From Rhodospirillaceae bacterium (lineage in GTDB: Bacteria > Pseudomonadota > Alphaproteobacteria > Rhodospirillales_A > Casp-alpha2), in the NCBI GenBank assembly GCA_003488105.1, contig DNMS01000317.1, positions 8,118 to 13,414 on the forward strand: DNA of 5,297 bases. The letters are read 5' to 3'. Under the pieces are notes generated by a model. That model saw only the letters and a list, made by a program, of their open reading frames with translations. It did not search any database and was not told the DNA's origin. Of this stretch, positions 1-5,297 are shown in pieces; position 1 is the stretch's first letter, and the number at the start of each line of letters is the position of its first letter. Both the position numbers and the translations under genes were made by a program.

Positions 1-410
1 CCTCCCGCCGCAAGGGCGAAGTCGAGCAGGCGGTGGGTGTAGTCGTAGGTCGGGCCCAACACCTGGCCGCCCGGCAGATCCTTGAAGGTCGCCGAGATGC
101 GTCGCCGGACCGTCATCATCGCCGTGTCGATGGGTGTGGAAACGGCCAGACGCGGCAGGGTGGTGCGAAAGGCGCGGAGCAGAAACACGGCCTCGACCAG
201 ATCGCCCTGGGCCTGCTTGATCGCGAGTGCGGCCAAGTCGGGATCGTAGAGCGAGCCCTCCCCCATCACCCGGTCGACGGCGAGCGACATCTGTTGTTTG
301 ATCTGATCAAGCGCCAGTTCCGGCACATCGGCATCGCCGCGCCGTTCCTCGGCCAGCAGCGCATGGGCGTTGTCGATGGCCTTTTCTCCGCCTTTGACCG
401 CGACATACAT
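1..410 (-). CDS. phnI: PhnI, C-P lyase core complex subunit (partial, C-terminus off the window)
   Basis: The first 136 codons are present, about 38% of the roughly 354-residue E. coli protein; the rest lies beyond the left edge. The N-terminus begins MYVAVKGGEKAID and continues with AVDRVMGEGSLYD (about residues 44-56), EAVFLLRAFRTTLPRLAV (73-90) and LPGGQVLGPTYDYTHRLLDF (112-131). All are strongly reminiscent of E. coli PhnI, recalled from memory. In the known pathway PhnI is the nucleosidase-like subunit that, with PhnG, PhnH and PhnL, displaces adenine from ATP and attaches the phosphonate to C1' of ribose triphosphate. It is part of the cytoplasmic PhnGHIJ core complex. The ATG at 408-410 lies only 4 bp after the phnH stop and is preceded by a GGAGG-containing Shine-Dalgarno stretch inside the end of phnH, so coupled translation is likely. 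No frameshift is seen in the visible part. Confidence 0.97.
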   Translation of the reverse strand, partial: MYVAVKGGEKAIDNAHALLAEERRGDADVPELALDQIKQQMSLAVDRVMGEGSLYDPDLAALAIKQAQGDLVEAVFLLRAFRTTLPRLAVSTPIDTAMMTVRRRISATFKDLPGGQVLGPTYDYTHRLLDFALAAG

Positions 411-414
411 GACC

Positions 415-1044
415 TCAGCCCTCCACCCGTGTCGTGCGTGGCAGGGCGGCGATGCGCCGGCCGGCGCAAAGGATCAGGTCAATACCGCGGGGAAAGCGGT
501 CCGCATTGCGGGCAAGGTCATCGACGATCCCGTCGGGCAGGCCCGCGACATGAAGCCCCACGGTACCGTCGATGCCCGGGCCGCTCAGCCGCCAGGTACC
601 CGCAGCATCGGGGGACGCCGCCGCCAGATCCGCGACCTGCACGATCAGGGTCGCCGAGCCTTCGGGGGCTTCGTCCGTGCCCTGATGGAACGTATCAAAG
701 GTAGGCAATATTCTGCCGTCGGCGACCAAGACGAAATCGGCCTGGGCCGGTCCCGTCGCGCGAGGGGCACCCGTGTGAAAGGTCAGGAAGGATGCCGCCC
801 CATCCACATCACGGCCGCCACCATCAATCCAAAGCGGCGTTTCGAAATCCAGAAGGGCAAGGCAGACCGCCGCCGCCGCCACGCCCAACGGGGCCGGCGG
901 ATCGATTTGGACCGCCGTTTCCCGCACCTCGCCCGGCCGTGACATCGCGCGCAGGACGTCGCGGAACACCCCCTGCGCGTCATGCACCGGGTCATGGAAC
1001 CCCGCGGCCAGACCGCCCGCCATTGAACCCGTCGAAGTGGTCAT
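415..1044 (-). CDS. phnH: PhnH, C-P lyase core complex subunit
   Basis: This 209-residue protein is slightly longer than the 194-residue E. coli PhnH, mostly through extra N-terminal residues. Family signatures are visible in order: FHDPVHDAQGVFRDVLRAMS (about 16-35), the TPLWID strand (69-74), FHTGAP (89-94), PEGSATLIVQVADL (127-140) and the C-terminal FPRGIDLILCAGRRIAALPR (184-203) followed by TTRVE. PhnH is a non-catalytic or structurally supportive member of the cytoplasmic PhnGHIJ complex and is required, with PhnG, PhnI and PhnL, for formation of ribose-1-phosphonate triphosphate. The start codon (1042-1044) overlaps the phnG stop as ATGA, and upstream there is only a weak GCGGA-like ribosome site. 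Translation is therefore probably coupled to phnG. phnI follows after 4 bp. Confidence 0.96.
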   Translation of the reverse strand: MTTSTGSMAGGLAAGFHDPVHDAQGVFRDVLRAMSRPGEVRETAVQIDPPAPLGVAAAAVCLALLDFETPLWIDGGGRDVDGAASFLTFHTGAPRATGPAQADFVLVADGRILPTFDTFHQGTDEAPEGSATLIVQVADLAAASPDAAGTWRLSGPGIDGTVGLHVAGLPDGIVDDLARNADRFPRGIDLILCAGRRIAALPRTTRVEG

Positions 1045-1544
1045 TTGGAATCCGCCGATTGTTCACGGACCAGGGTGAAGAACTCAACCTTGGTCGCCGC
1101 GGTCTTGGCCGCCGCGCGTGCCCGCGCCATTGCGCACGACGCCCGCAGCGGCGCGATGACGTGCTCCCTGATCCGGTCCGACCAGGCGTCCGTCTGCAAC
1201 AGGCCGTCGAACAAGGCCGCCAGTTCCGCATGCCGCGCCGAACGGCCGGCGACGTAGCCGTGCCCGACGGTGCCGTCGGCCAGACGCAAGGAACAACGGG
1301 TGACCGCCATTTCGCCCAGGTTGAAGGCTTGACCATCGCCGCCGGCACGTCCCCGCACCATCACCAGACCCTGTTGCGGCGCGCGCAAAACGTCGTATTC
1401 CAAGACCGCCAATTCCGGCACCTGCGCCCGCCATGCCGCTTCCAGGTCGGCTTCGGATGCACGCGCCAGCAAGCCCATCCATTCCGCGCGGCCATCGGGG
1501 CCGATCGCCTGGTCAGAGGCCTGAGACTTGGAACAACGGTTCAT
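1041..1544 (-). CDS. phnG: PhnG, C-P lyase core complex subunit
   Basis: With the ATG at 1542-1544 this is 167 residues; E. coli PhnG is about 150. Conserved stretches are GRAGGDGQAFNLGEMAVTR (about 65-83), RLADGTVGHGYVAGRSARHA (87-106), the helix AELAALFDGLLQ (106-117) and the terminal TKVEFFTLVR (151-160). It is a subunit of the cytoplasmic PhnGHIJ complex that makes ribose-1-phosphonate triphosphate from ATP and alkylphosphonate. The start is not certain. A TTG at 1563-1565 would add 7 residues, and neither start has a clear Shine-Dalgarno. The ATG at residue 23 of this model (EWMGLLARAS) corresponds to a methionine inside the E. coli protein, so it is probably too late. This is the first gene of the leftward operon and overlaps phnH by 4 bp. 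Confidence 0.95.
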   Translation of the reverse strand: MNRCSKSQASDQAIGPDGRAEWMGLLARASEADLEAAWRAQVPELAVLEYDVLRAPQQGLVMVRGRAGGDGQAFNLGEMAVTRCSLRLADGTVGHGYVAGRSARHAELAALFDGLLQTDAWSDRIREHVIAPLRASCAMARARAAAKTAATKVEFFTLVREQSADSK

Positions 1545-1608
1545 TTTCGTTCGGATATCCAACAATCTTGTGCACCGCTAAGCCCCGCGGCGGCCTTTGT
1601 CGCGTGAG

Positions 1609-1639
1609 TAGACAAACTGAATATTTGTCTAGACGTCTA
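1609..1639. promoter_or_regulatory. Candidate PhnF operator cluster (GTCTA/TAGAC half-sites)
   Basis: Four half-sites are seen: TAGAC at 1609-1613, GTCTA at 1627-1631, TAGAC at 1630-1634 and GTCTA at 1635-1639. They combine into a perfect inverted repeat TAGACAAA-7 bp-TTTGTCTA (1609-1616 and 1624-1631), the 8-bp palindrome GTCTAGAC (1627-1634) and the 10-bp palindrome TAGACGTCTA (1630-1639). GTCTAGAC fits the GTMTAKAC core described for operators of the HutC branch of GntR regulators, the branch to which PhnF belongs. It resembles the GTATAGAC core of the mycobacterial PhnF site. The position between divergent phnG and phnF suggests that PhnF represses phnG and itself from here. The match is seen directly; binding is inferred. 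Confidence 0.75.
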
Positions 1640-1650
1640 TTTCTTTCGTG

Positions 1651-1681
1651 ATAATATGACCTGACGTACCCGGCAAGTAAA
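1651..1681. promoter_or_regulatory. Possible promoter elements for phnG (leftward) and phnF (rightward)
   Basis: An AT-rich patch stands out in GC-rich DNA. On the minus strand TATTAT (1651-1656) is a fair -10 candidate. A second candidate, TTTACT (1676-1681, minus), lies exactly 10 bp downstream of the minus-strand PHO box, the spacing expected for a PhoB-activated promoter. On the plus strand GATAAT (1650-1655) could serve phnF, with TTGTCT (1625-1630, inside the operator cluster) as -35, but the 19-bp spacer is long. Which of these is used cannot be decided from sequence alone. Confidence 0.3.
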
Positions 1682-1691
1682 TCGGCAAGTC

Positions 1692-1720
1692 GTGACGATT
1701 CAATGACACGTCGGCGACGG
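1692..1720 (-). promoter_or_regulatory. Candidate PHO box (PhoB site) in the phnG-phnF divergent region
   Basis: Read on the minus strand the core is GTGTCAT-TGAA-TCGTCAC. It matches the CTGTCAT-N4-CTGTCAT PHO-box consensus at 6 of 7 and 4 of 7 positions with the correct 11-bp period. A third, weaker repeat (plus-strand GCGACGG, 1714-1720) keeps the same period, so GAC recurs at 1694, 1705 and 1716 on the plus strand. Its orientation favours leftward activation of phnGHI. It ends about 30 bp before the phnF start codon, so binding could also affect phnF. Confidence 0.45.
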
Positions 1721-1749
1721 ATCATCATGGGATGGAATGAGGCCAAGTC

Positions 1750-2487
1750 ATGGACCCAACAAGAGTGAAACGCGGATCGGGCGTATCCCTGTGGCGCCAG
1801 ATCGAGGAACAGATTTCCGATGACATCGCCAGCGGCATGATCGCGCCAGGGTCTCGCCTGCCGACGGAACACGACTTGGCCGAACGCTTCAACGTCAACC
1901 GCCATACCGTGCGCCGTGCCATGAAGGGGCTGGAGCAGGAAGGCCTGATCCGCATCGAACAGGGCCGCGGCACCTTCGTCCATGAACACGTCATCGACTA
2001 TCCCGTGCGCCGCCGCACCCGGTTCACGGAAAACATCATGGCCCAACGCCGCCAGCCCGGCGGCTGGGTTCTGTTGAGTGAACGGGTCAAGGCCTCGGGC
2101 GACGTCGCCGAAGCTCTTGATTTGACGGAAGGGGCCCTGGTTTCCCTGATCCGCACGATCGGCGAGGCCGACGGCCGGCCGATCAGTGTCGCCGACCATT
2201 ACTTTTGCGCCGAACGCTTTCCCAGCATGATCGAGGCATTCGAGGAATCGCGGTCGATCTCGAAAGTCCTGGCCCAGTTCGGCGTCACCGACTTCTTCCG
2301 CAAGATCACCCGCGTCACGACCCGCATGCCCGACGCCGACGAATCCCAGCTTCTCAGCCAGCCGCCCAACCGGCCGGTGCTGGTCGCCGAAAGCATCAAC
2401 GTGGACACGGACGGCAAGCCCATCGAATACGGCCTGACCCGGTTCGCCGGCGACCGCGTGCAGTTGCTGTTCGAACCCTCGACCTGA
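1750..2487 (+). CDS. phnF: PhnF, GntR/HutC-family transcriptional regulator of phosphonate genes
   Basis: This 245-residue cytoplasmic regulator has two domains. Residues about 13-77 form the GntR-type winged helix-turn-helix, with LWRQIEEQISDDIASG, the LPTEHDLAERFNVNRHTVRR recognition region (37-56) and the wing around QGRGTFV (71-77). Residues about 95-243 are a UTRA ligand-binding domain, recognisable from RPISVADHYF (143-152) and GKPIEYGLTRFAGDRVQL (222-239). This domain order is that of the HutC subfamily. The name PhnF rests on that subfamily together with its position between phnG and phnM. The ATG at 1750 follows GAGG with a 7-8-base gap. Known PhnF proteins repress phosphonate or phosphate-linked genes; the effector here is not known. 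The operator cluster lies 110 bp upstream of the start, so autoregulation is likely. Confidence 0.93.
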   Translation: MDPTRVKRGSGVSLWRQIEEQISDDIASGMIAPGSRLPTEHDLAERFNVNRHTVRRAMKGLEQEGLIRIEQGRGTFVHEHVIDYPVRRRTRFTENIMAQRRQPGGWVLLSERVKASGDVAEALDLTEGALVSLIRTIGEADGRPISVADHYFCAERFPSMIEAFEESRSISKVLAQFGVTDFFRKITRVTTRMPDADESQLLSQPPNRPVLVAESINVDTDGKPIEYGLTRFAGDRVQLLFEPST

Positions 2488-2510
2488 CTCTGGCAATCCC
2501 TGCGGCGGCG

Positions 2511-2539
2511 CTGTCATCCACACGTCATCCCCCGGTCAC
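2511..2539 (+). promoter_or_regulatory. Candidate tandem PHO box upstream of phnM
   Basis: CTGTCAT-CCAC-ACGTCAT (2511-2528) matches the CTGTCAT-N4-CTGTCAT consensus at 7/7 and 5/7 positions. After another 4 bases a third unit, CGGTCAC (2533-2539), matches at 5/7. GTCA thus recurs every 11 bp, at 2513, 2524 and 2535, the helical-phase spacing used by tandem PhoB dimers. The array points toward phnM, starting 113 bp before its ATG and 24 bp after the phnF stop. This suggests that phnM has its own phosphate-starvation promoter. No convincing -10 is evident; TCTAAG at 2559-2564 is a weak candidate. Confidence 0.6.
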
Positions 2540-2623
2540 ATTCAGGACATTCCCGACCTCTAAGAGGCTTGGAACGATACCGGCGGGCCGCCGCATGGCC
2601 GCCGACGAACAGAGGTGCGCGGG

Positions 2624-3793
2624 ATGATGAACATCGTGGTAAATAGTGGTTCCATGGCTTCGGAACTTATCTTCACCAATGCCACGGTGGTCACCCGTGA
2701 TCGCGCCTTTACCGGCACCCTGCGGGTCGCCGGTGGCATGATCCGCGACGTCGATGACGGACGCAGCGGCCTGCCCCAGGCCATCGACTGCGACGGCGAC
2801 TACCTGATCCCCGGCCTGGTCGATATCCACACGGACAATCTGGAAAAGCATCTGGAGCCGCGCCCCGGCGTGAAATGGCCGGGCTTGGCAGCGTTTCAGG
2901 TTCACGACCGCATGCTGGCCACAGCCGGCGTCACGACGGTGTTCGATTCTCTGGTCGTCGGCGACATGCACCTGGGCAAGCCCGGGCGCCAGGGCGCTTT
3001 GGACCTGGCCAAGGACGTCCTTACGGCCTCGGTCGACGATGACCTGATGAAGGCCGATCATCGCCTGCACATCCGCGCCGAGGTGGCATCCGACACCGTG
3101 ATGAACGAACTGGCCAACATCATCGACCATCCCCTGGTCGCCCTGGTGTCAGTCATGGATCATACCCCGGGCCAGCGCCAATGGCGCGACCTGGACAAGT
3201 GGAAAAAGGTATACAGCCGCGTCTACACCGCGGCGGAACTGGACGCCCAGATCGACGGCCTGATCGAACGGCAGAAGAATTACAGCGCCCAAAATCGCCA
3301 GGCGGTCATCGGGGAAGCGCGCAAGCGCGGCATCCCCCTGGCCAGCCACGACGACACCACGGCCGAACACGTGGCCCAGGGCCACCAGGAAGGCATTCTG
3401 ATTTCAGAATTTCCGACCACCCTGGACGCCGCCCGCGCCGCCCATGCCCACGGCATGAAAACGATCATGGGCAGCCCCAATATCGTGAAGGGCGGATCGC
3501 ACTCGGGCAACGTCGCCGCCGCGGACCTGGCCGAGGTCGGCCTGTTGGACGGTCTAGCGTCCGACTACGTGCCGATTTCCATGATCCATTCGGCCTTCAT
3601 CCTGGTCGACAACCACGGGATCGCTCTGCCCGATGCCGTCGCCATGGTGACGGCCGAACCTGCCGCCATGGCAGGCCTGACCGACCGCGGCGAGATCACG
3701 CCCGGCAAGTCCGCCGATCTGGTCCGTGTGAAGTCCTACCAGGATCTGCCGGCGATCATGGGGGTATGGCGGCGCGGCCGCCAAGTTGCCTAA
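2624..3793 (+). CDS. phnM: PhnM, ribose 1-phosphonate 5-triphosphate diphosphohydrolase
   Basis: PhnM hydrolyses alpha-D-ribose 1-methylphosphonate 5-triphosphate to the 5-phosphate plus pyrophosphate, giving the substrate for the PhnJ C-P lyase. The 389-residue product has the amidohydrolase-superfamily fold pattern: a beta-strand-rich N-terminus, LIPGLVDIHTDN (61-72, the family's metal-site strand with H69 and D71), SVMDHTPGQRQW (176-187), the LASHDD metal/catalytic region (239-244), SEFPTT (261-266), GSPNIVKGGSHSGN (283-296), SDYVP (313-317) and a terminal GKSADLVRV strand (361-369). Length is close to the 378-residue E. coli protein. The ATG at 2624 has AGAGG 8 bases upstream and is preferred. 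GTG at 2615 and ATG at 2627 or 2654 are alternatives; the last fits the family N-terminus best but lacks a good ribosome site. It follows phnF by 136 bp and is probably expressed from its own promoter as well as by readthrough. Confidence 0.96.
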   Translation: MMNIVVNSGSMASELIFTNATVVTRDRAFTGTLRVAGGMIRDVDDGRSGLPQAIDCDGDYLIPGLVDIHTDNLEKHLEPRPGVKWPGLAAFQVHDRMLATAGVTTVFDSLVVGDMHLGKPGRQGALDLAKDVLTASVDDDLMKADHRLHIRAEVASDTVMNELANIIDHPLVALVSVMDHTPGQRQWRDLDKWKKVYSRVYTAAELDAQIDGLIERQKNYSAQNRQAVIGEARKRGIPLASHDDTTAEHVAQGHQEGILISEFPTTLDAARAAHAHGMKTIMGSPNIVKGGSHSGNVAAADLAEVGLLDGLASDYVPISMIHSAFILVDNHGIALPDAVAMVTAEPAAMAGLTDRGEITPGKSADLVRVKSYQDLPAIMGVWRRGRQVA

Positions 3794-3822
3794 GCCGGCA
3801 ATCCGGCAAGGAACAGACGATG

Positions 3823-3848
3823 CCACCCGCCCGACTCCGGGCAGGTGG
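3823..3848. terminator. Hairpin between convergent phnM and the MCP-tip gene, possible bidirectional terminator
   Basis: Arms CCACCCGCCCG (3823-3833) and CGGGCAGGTGG (3838-3848) pair over 11 positions with one mismatch around a 4-base ACTC loop. It lies in the 80-bp gap between two convergent genes, where a shared terminator is expected. No T-run follows on the plus strand. On the minus strand only a mildly T-rich stretch follows, so it is not a classical intrinsic terminator. A smaller 5-bp stem, GCCGG-CAAT-CCGGC (3794-3807), sits directly after the phnM stop. Confidence 0.45.
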
Positions 3849-3873
3849 ACATCAAGCAACCGATAATCCGCTG

Positions 3874-4206
3874 TTAAAGAAGGCTGGCCAGGTGGTCGAC
3901 GCGACGGCGGAGGTTTTCCAGAACCTCGCCGACTTCGGCGGTCGCCCGCGCGGTCTGCGCCGACAGGTTCTTGACCTCGCCCGCAACGACGGCAAAGCCC
4001 TTGCCGGCATCGCCGGCACGGGCAGCCTCGATGGTCGCGTTCAGGGCCAGGAGGTTGGTCTGCTTGGCGATCGCATCGATCTGTTCGGCGACCTTCCCGA
4101 CCTGGGCGATTTCCGTCTGAAGGCTGGAGATTTCGTCGCGAATTTCCGCGTTGCGGTCATCGCCAGTCACGGCCGTCCCAGCGGCGGTGGCAACTTCGGT
4201 GCTCAT
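3874..4206 (-). CDS. Stand-alone MCP signalling-tip protein (short chemotaxis-receptor-like, cytoplasmic)
   Basis: This is a 110-residue protein without signal peptide, membrane segment, HAMP or sensor domain. After about 20 low-complexity residues a helix runs to about residue 55. The hallmark turn of the receptor hairpin follows: [20 protein letters not shown] (45-64), then [20 protein letters not shown] (65-84). A return helix ends at [12 protein letters not shown]. This is the membrane-distal part of a methyl-accepting chemotaxis protein, the part that contacts CheA/CheW and forms trimers of dimers. A full receptor is usually 500 or more residues. It appears intact rather than decayed: ATG at 4204-4206, AGGA 7 bases upstream, an uninterrupted frame, and both hairpin arms of similar length. 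No residual receptor sequence was recognised upstream. It may modulate a receptor array or serve as an adaptor. A link to phosphonate sensing is only suggested by position between phnM and phnE. Confidence 0.85.
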   Translation of the reverse strand: MSTEVATAAGTAVTGDDRNAEIRDEISSLQTEIAQVGKVAEQIDAIAKQTNLLALNATIEAARAGDAGKGFAVVAGEVKNLSAQTARATAEVGEVLENLRRRVDHLASLL

Positions 4207-4374
4207 ACCTGCGTCCTACGCATTGTTGTTGTGTCCTCATTCGAATGTCCGCACGACCACCGGCCGCGCGGCAGCCCCCCCAAGAGGCCCAGACAAGAAC
4301 CGTAGCCGATTCGCACAAATCGGCCAAGCAGGTAATGGCGGAACATTCACGAGGCCATCACCCAGCCTGAAAGG
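4207..4374. other. Intergenic gap between phnE and the MCP-tip gene
   Basis: These 168 bp lie downstream of phnE and upstream of the MCP-tip gene, both leftward. Apart from the stem-loop at 4305-4324 and the AGGA ribosome site of the MCP-tip gene (about 4214-4217), nothing was recognised. No convincing promoter or PHO box is visible, and no small ORF with a supported start was found. Whether the MCP-tip gene has its own promoter here is open. Confidence 0.5.
4305..4324 (-). terminator. Possible terminator hairpin downstream of phnE
   Basis: A perfect 7-bp stem, GCCGATT (4305-4311) with AATCGGC (4318-4324), encloses a 6-base loop. In the direction of phnE it is followed by TACGGTTCTTGTCT, which is T-rich for this genome but lacks a continuous T-run. 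It lies about 50 bp after the phnE stop and could end or weaken the phnCDE transcript before the MCP-tip gene. Being AT-containing and short, it is a modest terminator at best. Confidence 0.35.
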
Positions 4375-5190
4375 TCACGTAAAGCGTTGGCGCAGGACTT
4401 GGGAAACGATGTCGAGCAGGGTTACCGTGCCGATGATGATGAGCATCACCGCCGCGGTTTCCGCATAATAAAACCCGCGGATGAATTCCCACAGCACCAT
4501 GCCGATGCCCCCCGCGCCGACGATGCCGATCACCGTTGCCGAGCGCAGGTTGCTTTCAAACCGGTAGAGCGAGAAGGAAATCCAAAGCGGCAGGACCTGC
4601 GGAATGACGCCGAAGATGACCTCGTGAACGGCGTCGGCCCCGGTGGCGCGGATGCCCTCGACCGGATTGGGGTCGATGGCTTCGACCGCCTCGGAAAACA
4701 ACTTGGCCAGAACGCCCGTGGTATGGACCCACAAAGCCAGCACACCCGCGAAGGGCCCCAGACCCACGGCGACCACGAACAGCATGGCGAACACGAATTC
4801 GTTGATGGCGCGGGCTGCGTCCATGAGCCGGCGTGTCGGCTGGTAAACCCACCACGGCACCAAATTCTGGGACGACAGAATGCCCAAAGGCACCGAGCAG
4901 ACAACCGCGAGCACCGTGCCCCAGATGGCGACCTGAACGGTGATCAGCATCTCGCGCAGCATGGTCGGCCATTCGTAGAAATTCGGCGGGAAGAACCCGG
5001 AGGCGAATTCGGCCATGTTGTCGGCGTATTCGACCAGGGCCAGGGGGTTCATCTCCGACCCTTCCCAGGCCCAGGCCAGAATCGCCAGGATCACCATCCA
5101 ACCCAGCATGTTCACGGTCGAACGCTTGACGTCCCTTGCTGGCAACGTCAGCGGTTGGGCGGCGGCGCCGGTGTTGTCGATCACGGTCAT
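4375..5190 (-). CDS. phnE: PhnE, phosphonate ABC transporter permease
   Basis: This 271-residue integral inner-membrane protein is the typical size for PhnE. Hydrophobic segments are seen at about residues 28-43, 82-105, 131-156, 195-209, 217-236 and 244-262, about six spans. The cytoplasmic EAA-type loop that docks the ATPase PhnC is at about 167-201, with [20 protein letters not shown] (170-189) followed by [23 protein letters not shown] (214-230) is a strong PhnE-family signature. It forms the channel of the PhnCDE importer, delivering phosphonates from the periplasmic binding protein PhnD. The ATG is at 5188-5190; the nearest Shine-Dalgarno (AGGA) is 11 bases away, somewhat far, so translation may be weak. 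It is transcribed leftward from upstream phnD, 86 bp away, and converges on phnM. Confidence 0.95.
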   Translation of the reverse strand: MTVIDNTGAAAQPLTLPARDVKRSTVNMLGWMVILAILAWAWEGSEMNPLALVEYADNMAEFASGFFPPNFYEWPTMLREMLITVQVAIWGTVLAVVCSVPLGILSSQNLVPWWVYQPTRRLMDAARAINEFVFAMLFVVAVGLGPFAGVLALWVHTTGVLAKLFSEAVEAIDPNPVEGIRATGADAVHEVIFGVIPQVLPLWISFSLYRFESNLRSATVIGIVGAGGIGMVLWEFIRGFYYAETAAVMLIIIGTVTLLDIVSQVLRQRFT

Positions 5191-5232
5191 GGGACTTGAG
5201 TTCCTGCGGGCGAGTTAAGGGGAAATAAGGGG

Positions 5233-5261
5233 GGCGCCGCGCCCGGGGTGGACGCGGCGCC
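5233..5261 (-). terminator. Strong intercistronic stem-loop between phnD end and phnE
   Basis: Perfect 9-bp GC-only arms GGCGCCGCG (5233-5241) and CGCGGCGCC (5253-5261) enclose an 11-base loop. In the transcript direction (leftward) it is followed by a C-then-T stretch, CCCCCTTATTTCCCCTT, which resembles a weak terminator tail. It lies between a probable binding-protein gene and its permease gene. Such hairpins commonly stabilise the upstream mRNA and cause partial termination, giving more binding protein than permease. That role is inferred here. Confidence 0.6.
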
Positions 5262-5276
5262 TTGAAAAGGCCGGGC

Positions 5277-5297
5277 CTAACGCAGGGCCAGCTGGTT
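5277..5297 (-). CDS. phnD: C-terminal end of an upstream leftward gene, probably PhnD (phosphonate-binding protein)
   Basis: Only six codons (NQLALR) and a TAG stop (5277-5279) are inside the window. The sequence is too short to identify by itself. The assignment rests on the usual phnC-phnD-phnE order, the shared strand, the 86-bp gap and the intercistronic hairpin typical of binding-protein genes. The frame could also be a chance open stretch. Confidence 0.45.
   Translation of the reverse strand, partial: NQLALR

Noticed and set aside
792..1607. Plus-strand open frame (271 codons) opposite phnH and phnG
   Set aside because: Antisense to two well-matched C-P lyase subunits, Pro/Arg-rich product without family resemblance.
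1513..2523. Long minus-strand open frame (336 codons) opposite phnF
   Set aside because: It is antisense to a clear GntR/UTRA regulator, its product shows no recognisable domain, and such mirror frames are typical of GC-rich coding DNA.
2557..2593. Small palindromes CCTCT-A-AGAGG (2557-2567) and CGGCGG-G-CCGCCG (2581-2593) before phnM
   Set aside because: The one-base loops leave only short effective stems, there is no T-run, and they do not match the PhnF half-site, so neither a terminator nor an operator can be supported.
3874..4206. Reading the MCP-tip gene as a pseudogene of a full receptor
   Set aside because: The frame is intact with its own start and ribosome site, and no sensor, HAMP or membrane coding remnants were recognised in the upstream 168 bp. 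Not fully excluded without comparison to relatives.
3181..4305. Long plus-strand open frame (374 codons) across phnM, the gap and the MCP-tip gene
   Set aside because: It is out of frame with phnM, antisense to the MCP-tip gene, and rich in Arg/Pro/Gly low-complexity sequence; a shadow frame.
4387..5199. Plus-strand open frame (270 codons) opposite phnE
   Set aside because: It mirrors the phnE reading frame, its composition is rich in His/Asp/Gln with no domain, and phnE is unambiguous.

Overview
The window is a GC-rich (clearly above 60% by eye) proteobacterial segment from a phosphonate (C-P lyase) catabolic locus. The codon usage, the gene order and the candidate regulatory sites suggest an alphaproteobacterium, possibly of Rhodospirillales type. 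The genus cannot be read from this sequence.

Layout. The left third (1-1544) is a tightly packed leftward operon in the order phnG-phnH-phnI. PhnG and PhnH overlap by 4 bp (ATGA). PhnH and PhnI are 4 bp apart. PhnI runs off the left edge, and phnJ/phnK/phnL would be expected beyond it. A 205-bp divergent control region (1545-1749) follows. It holds a cluster of inverted GTCTA/TAGAC half-sites that match the HutC/PhnF operator class, and a candidate PHO box. Rightward from it come phnF (GntR/HutC-family repressor, 1750-2487) and phnM (2624-3793). Between those two genes is a 136-bp gap with a better PHO-box-like tandem array. Beyond phnM, two leftward genes converge on it: a 110-residue stand-alone methyl-accepting chemotaxis protein (MCP) signalling-tip protein (3874-4206) and phnE (4375-5190), the phosphonate ABC permease. 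The last 21 bases look like the final codons of an upstream leftward gene, most likely phnD. A strong GC-rich stem-loop separates it from phnE.

How the genes work together. PhnD/PhnE (with PhnC outside the window) import phosphonates. PhnG, PhnH and PhnI, with PhnL, join the phosphonate to ribose of ATP with loss of adenine. PhnM removes pyrophosphate. PhnJ (outside) then cleaves the C-P bond. PhnF probably represses the divergent genes, and PhoB probably activates them under phosphate starvation. The one component not explained by this pathway is the mini-MCP between phnM and phnE.

No wholly new system was found. The points worth a second look are the layered control region, the separate candidate phosphate control of phnM, the mini-MCP, and the phnD/phnE intercistronic hairpin. 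No tRNA, rRNA, CRISPR array or insertion sequence was seen, and there is no gene-free stretch longer than about 205 bp.
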